A DNA stretch of 64,000 bases from the NCBI RefSeq assembly GCF_005217615.1, contig NZ_SZNK01000001.1, positions 2,251,501-2,315,500 of the forward strand, written 5' to 3'. The notes under the pieces were generated by a model. The model searched no databases and was not told where the DNA came from. It saw nothing but the letters and a program-made list of their open reading frames with translations. The stretch comes from Brevibacillus antibioticus. Lineage in GTDB: Bacteria > Bacillota > Bacilli > Brevibacillales > Brevibacillaceae. This document shows, piece after piece, positions 24,872-34,320 of the stretch; the stretch's first letter is position 1, and each line of letters opens with the position of its first letter. The translations under genes were made by a program, and so were the position numbers.

Positions 24872-25495
24872 TTACGTCAAATAGTAGGCCAAGCTTTGCA
24901 GGTTGGACGTCACATCGGCATAGTGAATGCGAACATCTTTTCCTGCGCGAATCGTCGTAGGGGCAAAATTCAAGATCCCCCTGATACCCGCTTGAGTCAA
25001 CTGATCACATACGGATTGCGCTGCAGGTGCCGGTACCGTGATAATCGCCAACTTGATTTGCTTGTTTACGATCGTTTCCTCCAGCTCTGATAAAGGCTGA
25101 ATCGGTATACCTGCGACTTTTTTGCCCTGCTTCTCTTGATTATTGTCAAAGATGGCCGCAATCCGCATGTTATCTTTCAAATAAGCGTTGTAGTTACTAA
25201 TGGCATGGCCCAAATGCCCAGCTCCGACCAAAGCGACACGGATTTCGTCCGTTAGCTTTAGAATTTCACGTATTTTTTCCACCAGATAATCGACATCATA
25301 GCCGATTCCCTTTTTTCCAAAATCACCAAAAGCTGCAAGGTCTTTTCTGATTTGGGCAGGATTCACATCGAGATTCTTGCCCATCTGTTGGGAGGAAACG
25401 GTAGTCACCTCAACTTGCTGCAAATAACTGAGGTAACGCAGATAAATCGGCAAACGACGGACGACCGCTTCGGAAATCTTTTCGTGTTTTGCCAC
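24872..25495 (-). CDS. rex: Redox-sensing transcriptional repressor Rex
   Basis: A 207-residue NADH/NAD+-responsive repressor of fermentative and respiratory genes. The N-terminal winged helix (about residues 5-75; SSQQMGKNLDVNPAQIRKDL and FGDFGKKGIGYDV) and the C-terminal Rossmann domain (VALVGAGHLGHAI, about residues 90-105) are both complete. It starts at GTG after GGGGGG. It lies 15 bases after the MBL-fold lipoprotein gene and 16 bases before mtaD. No Rex operator (TTGTGAA-N4-TTCACAA type) was found in this window. Confidence 0.95.
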   Translation of the reverse strand: MAKHEKISEAVVRRLPIYLRYLSYLQQVEVTTVSSQQMGKNLDVNPAQIRKDLAAFGDFGKKGIGYDVDYLVEKIREILKLTDEIRVALVGAGHLGHAISNYNAYLKDNMRIAAIFDNNQEKQGKKVAGIPIQPLSELEETIVNKQIKLAIITVPAPAAQSVCDQLTQAGIRGILNFAPTTIRAGKDVRIHYADVTSNLQSLAYYLT

Positions 25496-25510
25496 GTTCG
25501 GTCTTCCCCC

Positions 25511-26416
25511 CTAATTCTTTTGCTTCAAAATCCGATATTCTTTTCCATTCGATAAAATAGTAATGGAACCGTCGTGGCTGGTAACGTATGTCTCGGCCCA
25601 TGACTCACCCAGGCGCTCCATGACTTCCGTCTGCCCCTCTTTCATTTGATCCCGCGATCGGCCTGTCTGAATGATGGCGACCTGTGGATCAACCTGCGTC
25701 AGAAACGGTTGCGAAGAGCCTTGATTGCTCCCTTGACCGGCTACCTTTAGCACTTCCGCCTTCAATCTGTCATTTTGCCGTTCCAACAGTCGCTCTTCTG
25801 CTTTTTCATTCACGGCACTCATAAATAAATATCGCAGTTGACCATGCGTCAATCGAAAGACGAGAGAATTATTTTGGGGCGATAAAAATAACGGTTCATC
25901 CGGAAGCAAAACTTCCATGGAGATTTCTTGGTCAAGAGTGAGTACTTGTCCTTTCTCTGCTTCCATCTGCTTTTGGTTGGAGCGAAGCAGCACGCCATGG
26001 CGAATGGATGGTGCGATCAGCTTGGGCAAAATGACGGCATCTACAAGCACTTGCTGGCTCAATGAAGCGTATCCTCCCATATGCTCAGGCTGGTCGTTCG
26101 TCAACACCACATAATCGAGCCGTGTGATTTTGAGCTCTGCCAAGCGCGCTGAAAGAACGGGCCAGTCTTCTGCCGTACCCGTATCAATCAGCATCGTTTT
26201 GCCACCTGGCATTCTCAAAAGCGTACTCTCGCCTTGTGGAAGTGCCAGGTAGGTGATAATGAGACCCGAAAATTCCTGTTCTGTCTCCGTTTCAAACGGG
26301 TCATCTATCTTCACTGCTGCTTCTCGCAAATACAAATGGCTATCAATCGAGCATGCGCAAAGGAAAATCGTACTAAGAACTACCATCCACCAACGCCACG
26401 CTTTTTTCCATAACAT
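25511..26416 (-). CDS. Metallo-beta-lactamase-fold lipoprotein (ComEC C-terminal-like) with degenerate metal site
   Basis: A 301-residue exported protein. The N-terminal signal ends in a lipobox-like FLCAC, so Cys about residue 22 may be lipidated. The body resembles the MBL-fold domain of ComEC (GESTLLRMPGGKTMLIDTG, LDYVVLTNDQPEHMGGY). The metal-binding HxHxDH motif is replaced by NDQPEH, leaving only the last His, so ordinary zinc hydrolase activity is unlikely. The gene lies 41 bases after dinG and 15 before rex. A binding role for DNA or nucleotides outside the membrane, or a remnant enzyme, are possible; none is shown. Confidence 0.8.
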   Translation of the reverse strand: MLWKKAWRWWMVVLSTIFLCACSIDSHLYLREAAVKIDDPFETETEQEFSGLIITYLALPQGESTLLRMPGGKTMLIDTGTAEDWPVLSARLAELKITRLDYVVLTNDQPEHMGGYASLSQQVLVDAVILPKLIAPSIRHGVLLRSNQKQMEAEKGQVLTLDQEISMEVLLPDEPLFLSPQNNSLVFRLTHGQLRYLFMSAVNEKAEERLLERQNDRLKAEVLKVAGQGSNQGSSQPFLTQVDPQVAIIQTGRSRDQMKEGQTEVMERLGESWAETYVTSHDGSITILSNGKEYRILKQKN

Positions 26417-26457
26417 TTATTTTATCACCTTAATCCCTATGAGACTATTGCTTCATT

Positions 26458-29361
26458 TTATGAATCTGACAGGGATTGCATACTAAGGAATGGCTCTATG
26501 CGCTCTCGAAGCGTTGGCCATGGATCGCTCTCGATTTGAAATGGCGGCAAAGATTGAAGGAATGAGCGTCCATATCTCGCCTCAACCACACGCGTGTCGA
26601 GAACGATCACGACCCCTCGATCCAAGTGATGACGAATTAACCGCCCCACCCCTTGCTTAAATTGCAGAACGGCTTGTGGAAGAGACAACGACATAAAGGC
26701 GTTTTTTCCTTCTGCCTTTAAAAGCTCTGCCCTTCCTTGATACACAGGGTGATTCGGCGGAGCAAACGGTAGGCGAACAATGACTAAACTGCTCAGCCAT
26801 TCCCCCTGGATATCGACACCTTCCCAGAAGCTGCTCGTCCCAAGCAGAACACTTCTCTCCATGCTTCGGAACAGTCGCACTAGCTTGCTCCGATTGTTGC
26901 TATCAATCCCGTGGCCGAATAACGTATATGGTTCTGGAGCCTCCGCCAGTCGTTCCTTCATCGCTTGGTAAACAAGTCGAAGCATCGAATGGGAGGTAAA
27001 CAGAATCAGCGTCCTTCCTTTCGAAGCCAGTACAACATCCACGCATCCTTGGATGACCGCCTCCAAATAAGTGTGGTCACTCTCTTTGCCTGGCGCGGGG
27101 AAATCTGATGGAATCAACAGCAGCCCCTGCTCTTCATAATGAAACGGCGATGGCAGTGACAAGGTCCGCACTCGTTCCTCGGGCAGTTGGTCAAGACCAA
27201 ACTGGCTTTTGATATAGGAGAAGCTGTTTTTGACCGTCAGAGTGGCTGATGTCAAAATCAGACTCCGCTTTTGCGCGAAAAGCGGTTCTGCTAGTGAGTC
27301 GGCAACCTTCAAGAGTGCTGCTGACAAATGAACCTGCTTCCGAGCTGTACGGGACTCCACTTCCATCCAATACACATACTCGACATCCTGCTCAAGTAAA
27401 AAGAAGTGAAGCAGCTCTACGGCGTTTTGCCAGTCTTTGATGAGACCGAATAAATCTGTCAGTAGACTGCGTAACGAAAAAGGAGGCTTTTCCGCTTCCG
27501 GAGTCGTTCGCAATAGCTGCTCGATGCCCGCTGCGTATGCGGTCATCCCTTCAATCAGCTTTTTAGTTACTTTGCGTATCTTCTCGTGTTTGCCTACAAA
27601 CGATTCGATCCGATAACGTACCGTCTCACGTCCAGCGTCCGTCGTCTCCTCCGCACGATCTGATGCCCATGCATACAAGAGCTGTGTCCATTGCTGCGCT
27701 TTCTCTCGCAAGGCAGCGGACTGTTTTCTCAGCTCCAAAAGCTTTGCAGCTACATCTTCTTGTACCGTAGGCATCCAACTTTGCAGCTCTTCTGCAAAGC
27801 GAGCAATAGCCCCACTCTCTTCAACCGATGCACGATCGAACAAGAAAAGAAGCTGCGTGGTTGAAAACTGCTTGCCTAAATGCTGTGTCGCCGCGTCCTC
27901 CAAATGATGGGCCTCATCGACGATGGCAACTTCATAAGAAGGAAGAATTCTGTTTTCCGATTGCAAGTCGCTGATGAAAAGGGCGTGATTGACGATGAGT
28001 ACATCGACATCGCGAGCCCGTTCCTTCGCCTGAAAATAGTAGCAGCGACTAAACCACGGACAAGCTCGATTCAAGCAAGAGCTCGTATCACTTTTTACTT
28101 GTTGCCACAGCAGTTGACCACTTGGAGGCATGCTCAGTTCTTCCACGTCACCGGTAACGGTTTGCGTGAGCCACGTCAGCATCTGTCCTTTGACCAAGCG
28201 CATTTCTTGGCTGCTTCCTTCTACAGGCTCGTCCACGGCTTGTTCAAATTTACGCAAGCATAAGTAGTTTCCTCTGCCTTTTAGTGTCGAAGCTGTAAAG
28301 GAAAACGGCAGAGACTCCTGCAAGGTAGCAATTTCCTTATGGAATAACTGTTCCTGCAATTGAATGGTATTGGTACTGACCACCAGCTGCTGCTGATTGT
28401 GATGGGCCCAAATGATCCCCGGCAAGAGATAGGCTAATGATTTTCCCGTACCTGTTCCTGCCTCTACCAATAAATGGGCACCATCCTCCATTGCCTCATA
28501 GACGGCATGCATCATCGCTTCCTGAGCATCCCGACGTTGATACCCTGACATTTTCGCCTGCATGTGCCCGTTGTCGCCCAAAACATCCTCGAGCTGGTCG
28601 GCAAACGCTTTGGTCATTGTCGCGTCGATATGAGGACGCTTCAGCGACGCTGTTAATTTTTCTTCGCGCTTCCGTAGAGCCAACTGGCGATAAATATCCC
28701 ACATGTCTGAGGAATCCGTTTCTGTTGGCGTTCCATCCAGCTCTGGCAGCTCTATGAGCTTTTCCATCTCAATCTGACGTAAAAGAACCTCGATATCAGA
28801 GCGAAACGAAGAGACGAGCATCTGCAGGCGCTGGATTGTCACGAGCGGCAATCTCTTTAAAATATCCAGCAAGTGGAGAAATAGCTGCGCCGTGGCAAGT
28901 GCATCGCTATCTGCTTGATGGGGATTATCGTGCTCGATTTCCAGCTCAGACGCCAGTTCTCCGAGCCTGTAGCTATTTTGCATCGGCAAAAGAACGCGGG
29001 ATAGCTCCACTGTATCCAACACGTAGCCGTCAAACGCATAATAGCCCTGGCTCAGCAGGGCTTCTTGTAAAAATTGGAGATCAAAGCTCGCATTATGTGC
29101 AACAAAAGCTCGTCCGTCCAATAAACGCAAGAAATCTGGAAACACTTCTTCCAGGGAAGGAGCATCTGCAACCATCTCATTGGTAATCCCTGTTAATTGG
29201 GTAATAAACGGTGGAATATCCTGGCCTGGATGAATCAGGGTGGAAAAACTCTCGGTAATCTGCCCGTCATCGATTGCGACAGCACCAATCTGAATGATAC
29301 TGTCACCTTGGCGTGGATGGCTTCCTGTCGTCTCAAAATCTACAACTAGTAATCGATTCAA
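26458..29361 (-). CDS. dinG: DinG-type helicase with N-terminal DEDDh exonuclease domain
   Basis: A 967-residue two-part protein. Residues 1-175 form a DnaQ-like 3'-5' exonuclease (VDFETTGSHPRQGDSIIQIG; later HNASFDLQFL and HQADSDALATAQ, giving D, E, D, H, D). The rest is an XPD/DinG superfamily 2 helicase with Walker A EAGTGTGKS, DEAH in VDEAHHLEDAA, and C-terminal motif GVGRLIRH. Four cysteines (NYLC, then C-x4-C-x5-C in SSCLNRACPWFSRC) match the iron-sulfur ligand spacing of E. coli DinG. It starts at TTG with GAGG eight bases upstream. Likely acts on R-loops or damaged forks. It heads the group with the MBL-fold gene, rex and mtaD. Confidence 0.92.
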   Translation of the reverse strand: MNRLLVVDFETTGSHPRQGDSIIQIGAVAIDDGQITESFSTLIHPGQDIPPFITQLTGITNEMVADAPSLEEVFPDFLRLLDGRAFVAHNASFDLQFLQEALLSQGYYAFDGYVLDTVELSRVLLPMQNSYRLGELASELEIEHDNPHQADSDALATAQLFLHLLDILKRLPLVTIQRLQMLVSSFRSDIEVLLRQIEMEKLIELPELDGTPTETDSSDMWDIYRQLALRKREEKLTASLKRPHIDATMTKAFADQLEDVLGDNGHMQAKMSGYQRRDAQEAMMHAVYEAMEDGAHLLVEAGTGTGKSLAYLLPGIIWAHHNQQQLVVSTNTIQLQEQLFHKEIATLQESLPFSFTASTLKGRGNYLCLRKFEQAVDEPVEGSSQEMRLVKGQMLTWLTQTVTGDVEELSMPPSGQLLWQQVKSDTSSCLNRACPWFSRCYYFQAKERARDVDVLIVNHALFISDLQSENRILPSYEVAIVDEAHHLEDAATQHLGKQFSTTQLLFLFDRASVEESGAIARFAEELQSWMPTVQEDVAAKLLELRKQSAALREKAQQWTQLLYAWASDRAEETTDAGRETVRYRIESFVGKHEKIRKVTKKLIEGMTAYAAGIEQLLRTTPEAEKPPFSLRSLLTDLFGLIKDWQNAVELLHFFLLEQDVEYVYWMEVESRTARKQVHLSAALLKVADSLAEPLFAQKRSLILTSATLTVKNSFSYIKSQFGLDQLPEERVRTLSLPSPFHYEEQGLLLIPSDFPAPGKESDHTYLEAVIQGCVDVVLASKGRTLILFTSHSMLRLVYQAMKERLAEAPEPYTLFGHGIDSNNRSKLVRLFRSMERSVLLGTSSFWEGVDIQGEWLSSLVIVRLPFAPPNHPVYQGRAELLKAEGKNAFMSLSLPQAVLQFKQGVGRLIRHHLDRGVVIVLDTRVVEARYGRSFLQSLPPFQIESDPWPTLRERIEPFLSMQSLSDS

Positions 29362-29452
29362 ACGTTGTCACCTCGTAACCTGGGCGGAAACATTTCATCC
29401 GCACCCATTCACATTCGGCAACGATGGGAAATATTCCTGCTCTCCTATACAT

Positions 29453-30862
29453 TTAAGGCTGCACGAGCTCAGTTTTCATTTCTGATTGACCGAGCTTGCT
29501 TGCACACAATTGCAGATAGATGGGGATTTCCCAAAACTGTTCTGCGAATGGCAATGCCCGTTGTAAATATTGTTCAGCTAGGCGCCAATTTTCTTCCACG
29601 ACCGCGATTCTTCCCAGATGAAAATATCCTAACGAACGTACATATGGCTCAGTGTCTTCCAGGAAATACTTTGCCAACCGTTTTGCTTCTTGTGTATCCC
29701 CCAGCTTTTCGTATGCGGAAATCATTCCTGATTGTCCGAGGCGATTGTCTCGGTTTTTCTCCAGCATGATCCGAAACGCTTTGATCGCTTCTTCTACTCT
29801 TCCGTCAAACAACAGCATCCAGCCATAACTAAAAAGAAAGTCGTCATTTTCAGGTGCAAGACTGATCGCTTTTTTGACAAGCGTCAATGCGCGCTTCGTA
29901 CCAGCAATGAGCCAGGTATTCCAGGCTAAGCCATGCCACGTCCACCCTTCTTTTGGGGAACGCTCCGTCAGAAAGTGATAGCAAATCTGTGCCCGGTGGT
30001 AATTGCCCACTGTTTCGTATAAAGAGGCCATTTCCTGAAGAGTATCGCTGTCCAAATCACGTGTCGGTAGCTGCAAGCCTTTCGGCGGGCTCCATTCCAC
30101 CGTCTCATCCATCGTATGCAGTAATTTGGCAGCACGCAGCCATAGCATCTGCGCTTCCCAATCGTGCTCGTTTTTTTCTAGATACGGTTCCAATTCGTCC
30201 AATGCTTCCTGAGCATCACCATCTCTTAAATAACATAAGGCGAGATTGTACTTGGCTTCTTCCTGTTCTGGCTTGATCTCGAGAGATGTCTTAAAAGCTT
30301 GCGCCGCCTCTAGCCATTGCTCCTCTTCAGCCAGAATGCAACCGATGGCATTGAAGCTGATGGCCACAACAGTAGGTGAGCTTGCTGTCCTGCCGAGAAG
30401 ACGGAATTCCCGAAAGGCTAAATCATTCTCCTCACACAAAAGGAGACTGTAGGCGTAGTACAGACGTCCACTTTCCCAGTCTGGCGATTTTTGTACTAAT
30501 TCTGCAAAACACTTTTTCGCGTCTTGGAACATGCGCAAATGATAAAAGCCTTCCCCACGACGAAAAATCGGCTCGTATGGATTTGTTTCAATGGCCTTTG
30601 GTGATTTTTTATTCACCTTCGACGGATCCGTCTTTTTCTCTTCCGCTGGAAGCTGTCCTTCCATTTCTTTGATGTTACGAATCGCATTCGATAATTTTTC
30701 TTCGAATTGCAGCCACAGGTCAACCACTGTATCACTTACTTGGCGCAATTGAAACAATTGTTCCGCGAGCTGAAGACGTTCTTGTTCAGAAGCCCCCTGC
30801 CACTTCTCTTCAATTTTTTGCGCTTTGTTACGAAGCGTATGAAACCAGTCCTCGATTTTCAC
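29453..30862 (-). CDS. Tetratricopeptide repeat protein
   Basis: A 469-residue soluble protein made mainly of TPR units from about residue 100 onward (for example GEGFYHLRMFQDAKKCFAEL, LEIKPEQEEAKYNLALCYLRDG and DNRLGQSGMISAYEKLGDTQ). Residues 1-60 are predicted to be a coiled coil. It likely acts as a protein-protein scaffold in the cytoplasm. The GTG at 30862 is used rather than the GTG at 30874, because GGGGG abuts the latter with no spacer; this choice is not certain. It lies between panD and dinG, an insertion relative to B. subtilis gene order. Confidence 0.82.
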   Translation of the reverse strand: MKIEDWFHTLRNKAQKIEEKWQGASEQERLQLAEQLFQLRQVSDTVVDLWLQFEEKLSNAIRNIKEMEGQLPAEEKKTDPSKVNKKSPKAIETNPYEPIFRRGEGFYHLRMFQDAKKCFAELVQKSPDWESGRLYYAYSLLLCEENDLAFREFRLLGRTASSPTVVAISFNAIGCILAEEEQWLEAAQAFKTSLEIKPEQEEAKYNLALCYLRDGDAQEALDELEPYLEKNEHDWEAQMLWLRAAKLLHTMDETVEWSPPKGLQLPTRDLDSDTLQEMASLYETVGNYHRAQICYHFLTERSPKEGWTWHGLAWNTWLIAGTKRALTLVKKAISLAPENDDFLFSYGWMLLFDGRVEEAIKAFRIMLEKNRDNRLGQSGMISAYEKLGDTQEAKRLAKYFLEDTEPYVRSLGYFHLGRIAVVEENWRLAEQYLQRALPFAEQFWEIPIYLQLCASKLGQSEMKTELVQP

Positions 30863-30944
30863 AAGAAAAGCCACCCCCTATGAGGCATGAGTACTTTCAT
30901 TGTCTCACAAGGCAGGTGGCTCTATGCAGGAACAGGCAGATCGC

Positions 30945-31328
30945 TTACAGAATCGTCGCGTGTACTTCTTCAGCAATCAATTCTTTGATCTGATTTTTTT
31001 CATCCATAATGGCGACACGTGGCTTGTAGGTTCTTGCCTCTTCATCCGTCATCATCGCATAGGCAATAATAATGACGATATCGCCCTCTTGTACGAGACG
31101 TGCTGCTGCTCCGTTCAAGCAAATGACGCCACTGCCTGGAGCACCTTCGATGACGTATGTTTCCAAACGTGCTCCGTTGTTGTTGTTGACGATTTGTACT
31201 TTTTCATTTGGCAAAATATCCAGTGCATCCAACAAATTTTTGTCGATGGTAATACTGCCAACATAGTTCAAGTTTGCTTCAGTTACCGTTGCACGATGGA
31301 TTTTTGCTTTCATCATAGTGCGAAACAC
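30945..31328 (-). CDS. panD: Aspartate 1-decarboxylase
   Basis: A 127-residue pyruvoyl enzyme making beta-alanine for pantothenate. The proenzyme cleavage site is the GS pair in NYVGSITID (Ser about residue 25), whose Ser becomes the pyruvoyl group; [10 protein letters not shown] at the N-terminus and [19 protein letters not shown] near residue 65 are typical. It starts at GTG with GGGAGG eight bases upstream. It is the third gene of panBCD, 20 bases after panC. Confidence 0.95.
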   Translation of the reverse strand: MFRTMMKAKIHRATVTEANLNYVGSITIDKNLLDALDILPNEKVQIVNNNNGARLETYVIEGAPGSGVICLNGAAARLVQEGDIVIIIAYAMMTDEEARTYKPRVAIMDEKNQIKELIAEEVHATIL

Positions 31329-31348
31329 GAAAAATTCCTCCCTTATCT

Positions 31349-32215
31349 CTACTTGATGGATGTAATCGTATTGTCGATCAGACGTGTTTTTCCAAAACGA
31401 GCAGCGAGTGCGATAATGATCGTCTGCCCTGCCTTTTCCTGCTCGACGGGTGTGAGCGCTGGATAGCTCAAAATTTCCACATAATCAATATCAGCCAGCG
31501 GCTTTTCTGAAATCATTTGCGTTATGCGATCTTTGATTTCAGATAGAGCCATGCCCTGTCCCAACCATTCTTCTGCTTGCTTGAGGCTCTGTGATAGCAT
31601 GAGTGCTTGTGCTCGCTCATCCGCTGACAAGTAGACATTCCGAGAGCTCAGAGCAAGCCCATCTGCTTCGCGGACAATCGGGCATGGAACGATCTGTACT
31701 GGCATCGACAAGTCGTGAACCATTTGCGTCACAACAGCTACCTGCTGGGCATCCTTTTGTCCAAAAAAAGCGTAATCGGGCTGGACAATTTGAAACAATT
31801 TATTGACGACGGTCGACACGCCATCAAAATGACCCGGACGAGAAGCTCCGCACAATGGAGTCGTCACATTTGCCACTGAAATGTTGGTCAGAATTGGCTT
31901 CGGATACATCTCGCTGACTTCCGGGGTAAACAGGAGGTCCACACCCGCTTCTTCCGCCATTTTACTATCCCGTTCGATATCACGCGGATAGCGCTCAAAG
32001 TCCTCATTCGGGCCAAATTGCAGCGGGTTTACGAAAATGCTCATTACGACCAAATCGCATACTTCACGGGCAGCTTTTACCAAGCTGAGATGACCTTCAT
32101 GCAAAAACCCCATGGTCGGTACCATTCCGATCGTTTTGCCTTGCCGACGTGCTTCTTTTATATGAACGCGCATCTCTTCGATGGTGGAGACTTGCTGCAT
32201 CATTGTTTGTATCAT
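31349..32215 (-). CDS. panC: Pantothenate synthetase
   Basis: A 288-residue ATP-dependent ligase joining pantoate and beta-alanine. [15 protein letters not shown] carries the HxGH nucleotide motif, and [14 protein letters not shown] and SSRNVYL are family hallmarks. Its ATG overlaps the panB stop (ATGA), so translation is coupled. Confidence 0.96.
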   Translation of the reverse strand: MIQTMMQQVSTIEEMRVHIKEARRQGKTIGMVPTMGFLHEGHLSLVKAAREVCDLVVMSIFVNPLQFGPNEDFERYPRDIERDSKMAEEAGVDLLFTPEVSEMYPKPILTNISVANVTTPLCGASRPGHFDGVSTVVNKLFQIVQPDYAFFGQKDAQQVAVVTQMVHDLSMPVQIVPCPIVREADGLALSSRNVYLSADERAQALMLSQSLKQAEEWLGQGMALSEIKDRITQMISEKPLADIDYVEILSYPALTPVEQEKAGQTIIIALAARFGKTRLIDNTITSIK

Positions 32216-33075
32216 GACTGCTTCACTCCTTCCCCGTACAATTCCTTAATGGTTTCTTCAGAGGCATGGAAGACATGCTCTGGTCCTGGGAAGCTTCTTG
32301 CTTCGACTTCTTTGTTATAGATCTCAACTGCTTCACGGATGGTTTCACCGATGTTTGCGTAACGCTTTACGAATTTCGGTGTGATGTCCGATGCGTAGCC
32401 GACCATATCATGGAACACCAGCACTTGCCCATCACAAGTCGCACCCGCTCCGATTCCGATCACAGCGATGTCCAGCTTGTCTGCAATCATGCCTGCGACC
32501 TCTTCCGGAACACATTCCAAAACAATAGCGAATGCACCCGCTTCTTGAATCGCAAGGGCTTCGTCCAACAATTTTTTGGCTGCCTCCAGATCTCTTCCTT
32601 GTACTTTGTAACCGCCTAATTGATGTACCGATTGCGGAGTAAGCCCAATATGTCCAACGACAGGGATGCCTGCTTGTACACAGCGTGTAATGATTGGAGC
32701 CAGTTCACGGCCCCCTTCCATTTTGACCGCCTTGGCCAGCCCTTCTTGCATTAGTCTGCCCGCGTTTTTCACTGCTTCCTCAACTGTTCCGTGATAGCTG
32801 AGAAAAGGCAGATCTGCCACGACAAATGCACGCTTGGCCCCTCTCGTTACTGCTTTCGTATGGTGTAGCATATCCTCCATCGTAACTGGGATGGTGGAGT
32901 CATAACCGAGTACGACCATTCCTAATGAATCACCGACCAGAATCATATCAACGCCTGCTTCATCCACTAATTTGGCTGACGGATAGTCATAGGCGGTCAC
33001 CATGGTAATCGGGGTTCGCGTTTCTTTTTTCTTGCGGATACTTGAAGTCGTAATAGGTCTGTCGGTTTGTGCCAT
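32212..33075 (-). CDS. panB: 3-methyl-2-oxobutanoate hydroxymethyltransferase
   Basis: A 287-residue TIM-barrel enzyme for the first step of pantoate synthesis, using methylene-THF. It shows MVTAYDYPSAKLVDEAGVDMILVGDSLGMV and the C-terminal VLVFHDMVG. GGAG lies nine bases before the ATG. It is the first gene of panBCD. A 261-base gap with a strong terminator 54 bases upstream of the start separates it from birA, see the leader entry. Confidence 0.96.
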   Translation of the reverse strand: MAQTDRPITTSSIRKKKETRTPITMVTAYDYPSAKLVDEAGVDMILVGDSLGMVVLGYDSTIPVTMEDMLHHTKAVTRGAKRAFVVADLPFLSYHGTVEEAVKNAGRLMQEGLAKAVKMEGGRELAPIITRCVQAGIPVVGHIGLTPQSVHQLGGYKVQGRDLEAAKKLLDEALAIQEAGAFAIVLECVPEEVAGMIADKLDIAVIGIGAGATCDGQVLVFHDMVGYASDITPKFVKRYANIGETIREAVEIYNKEVEARSFPGPEHVFHASEETIKELYGEGVKQS

Positions 33076-33121
33076 TGTTCATTTCTCCTCTTTCGCATCA
33101 AGCCCGTGGATCGTGTGAGGA

Positions 33122-33157
33122 ATAAAAAAACCTTCTCGCGTCAATCGGGAGAAGGTT
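33122..33157 (-). terminator. Intrinsic terminator (possible attenuator) upstream of panB
   Basis: A perfect 9-bp stem (33129-33137 with 33149-33157), 11-base loop, then a run of seven T on the minus strand. It stands 54 bases before the panB start, with no room for and no sign of a promoter in between. An upstream AGAAGG on the minus strand could pair with CCTTCT of the 5' arm, only 6 bp. Confidence 0.75.
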
Positions 33158-33330
33158 GTCCATGTCAAAAAGACATTTTGCGTCCAACGGATTCCTTCTG
33201 TCTCGGTCCACACAGGCTCTGAGCAGATTTTTGTCCTTACACGTATTGCTTTAAGATTACACGATAGATACAAAAATACTCCAGGAGTACCGTTCACGAG
33301 GTGATACAGCCTCCAAATTGGAGTATAGCA
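33158..33330 (-). promoter_or_regulatory. Putative panB leader with extended -10 promoter
   Basis: TGCTATACT (minus strand, 33322-33330) is an extended -10 just after the birA stop; no good -35 is seen. Transcription from near 33315 would give a leader of about 240 nt before panB that includes a CTCC/GGAG hairpin near its start and the terminator at 33122-33157. No riboswitch class or T-box consensus was recognised. Confidence 0.4.
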
Positions 33331-33345
33331 AATGATTTAATCATT
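33331..33345. other. 15-bp palindrome overlapping the birA stop
   Basis: AATGATT-T-AATCATT is a perfect inverted repeat just upstream of the extended -10. It may be an operator for the pan leader promoter or chance; it does not resemble a BirA operator. Confidence 0.35.
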
Positions 33346-34320
33346 TGCACGATAATTGACATCAGCCGAATAAACTTTGTGAATCTGTCCCGTCTGATCC
33401 TCGACCTTGAGTACGCCTTCCTCATCCAAGCCAACGGCACGACCTTCCAGCTGCTGTGAAATCGTCTGGAGGGTCACCCATTTGCCAATGGTGTACGAAT
33501 GATTCTCCCACTCTTGTTTTATGCGCGCGAAGCCAGCCTGCAAATAATGGTCGTACTCTTCTTCAAAAATTTGGCAGAGTCGCTGAATAAACGAAACTCG
33601 CTTGAGTGGCTCACCAGATTCAATTCGAAGCGAAGTCACAATCTGTGCCAGTTCAGATGGGAAATCAGACTCGAGGCTGTTGGCATTGAGCCCTATTCCG
33701 ATGACTAAATAATTGACGCGATCAGATTCAGCATTGAGTTCTGTCAAAATGCCGCATACTTTTTTGTCACCGATAAAAATATCGTTCGGCCATTTGATTT
33801 TGACAGGCAACCCAGTCTCTTCCCGGATTGTTTTCGCTACAGCAACCGCCGTTAGCAACGTCATTTGAGGTGTCTTCGGTAACGGAATCGCAGGACGGAT
33901 GATCAAGCTCATCCAGATCCCCGTTCCTTTCGGAGAATGCCAGGGGCGACCTAGTCTGCCTTTTCCACCTGTTTGCAGCTCTGCCAGCACGATCGTACCT
34001 TCTACTGCCCCTTTTGCAGCAGCCTCGTGTGCGAGGGGTTGTGTAGATACTACCTCATCGTAAGCGATAACATTTTGTCCGATCCGATCCGTTTCCAGAC
34101 CAGCCATAATTTCTGCTGCTGACAAGCGATCAGGGGCAGCCAGCAGACGATACCCCGATTTTCGCACCGCCTCCACCTCGTAACCATCTCGGCGAAGCTC
34201 TTCGATATGTTTCCAAACCGCCGTCCTAGAGCAACCGCATGTTTGGCTTAATTCTTCACCAGAGATGAAACTATCGGGCTGGTCACGGAATGCTTGAAGG
34301 ATGACTTGCTTAATGTTCAT
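33337..34320 (-). CDS. birA: Biotin operon repressor / biotin--[acetyl-CoA carboxylase] ligase
   Basis: A 327-residue bifunctional protein. The N-terminal winged helix (about residues 5-65; LSQTCGCSRTAVWKHIEELR) shows it can bind DNA. The central ligase domain has GKGRLGRPWHSPKGTGIWMS (biotinyl-AMP site) and KWPNDIFIGDKKVCGIL, and the C-terminal SH3-like domain ends near LKVEDQTGQIHKVYSADV. The start is the ATG at 34320, nine bases after GAGG and overlapping cca by 11 bases; upstream in-frame codons lie within cca and lack a site. The order cca-birA is as in B. subtilis. Confidence 0.95.
   Translation of the reverse strand: MNIKQVILQAFRDQPDSFISGEELSQTCGCSRTAVWKHIEELRRDGYEVEAVRKSGYRLLAAPDRLSAAEIMAGLETDRIGQNVIAYDEVVSTQPLAHEAAAKGAVEGTIVLAELQTGGKGRLGRPWHSPKGTGIWMSLIIRPAIPLPKTPQMTLLTAVAVAKTIREETGLPVKIKWPNDIFIGDKKVCGILTELNAESDRVNYLVIGIGLNANSLESDFPSELAQIVTSLRIESGEPLKRVSFIQRLCQIFEEEYDHYLQAGFARIKQEWENHSYTIGKWVTLQTISQQLEGRAVGLDEEGVLKVEDQTGQIHKVYSADVNYRAND

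Noticed and set aside
24872-25495. Rex operator for self-control
   Set aside because: No TTGTGAA-type inverted repeat was found near rex or elsewhere in the window.
33079-33297. 72-codon minus-strand frame between birA and panB
   Set aside because: It runs through the terminator stem and T-run and has no ribosome site.
33158-33330. T-box riboswitch upstream of panB
   Set aside because: A GTGGACCG stretch recalls the T-box core, but the full consensus, specifier loop and antiterminator are missing, and panB is not a usual target.
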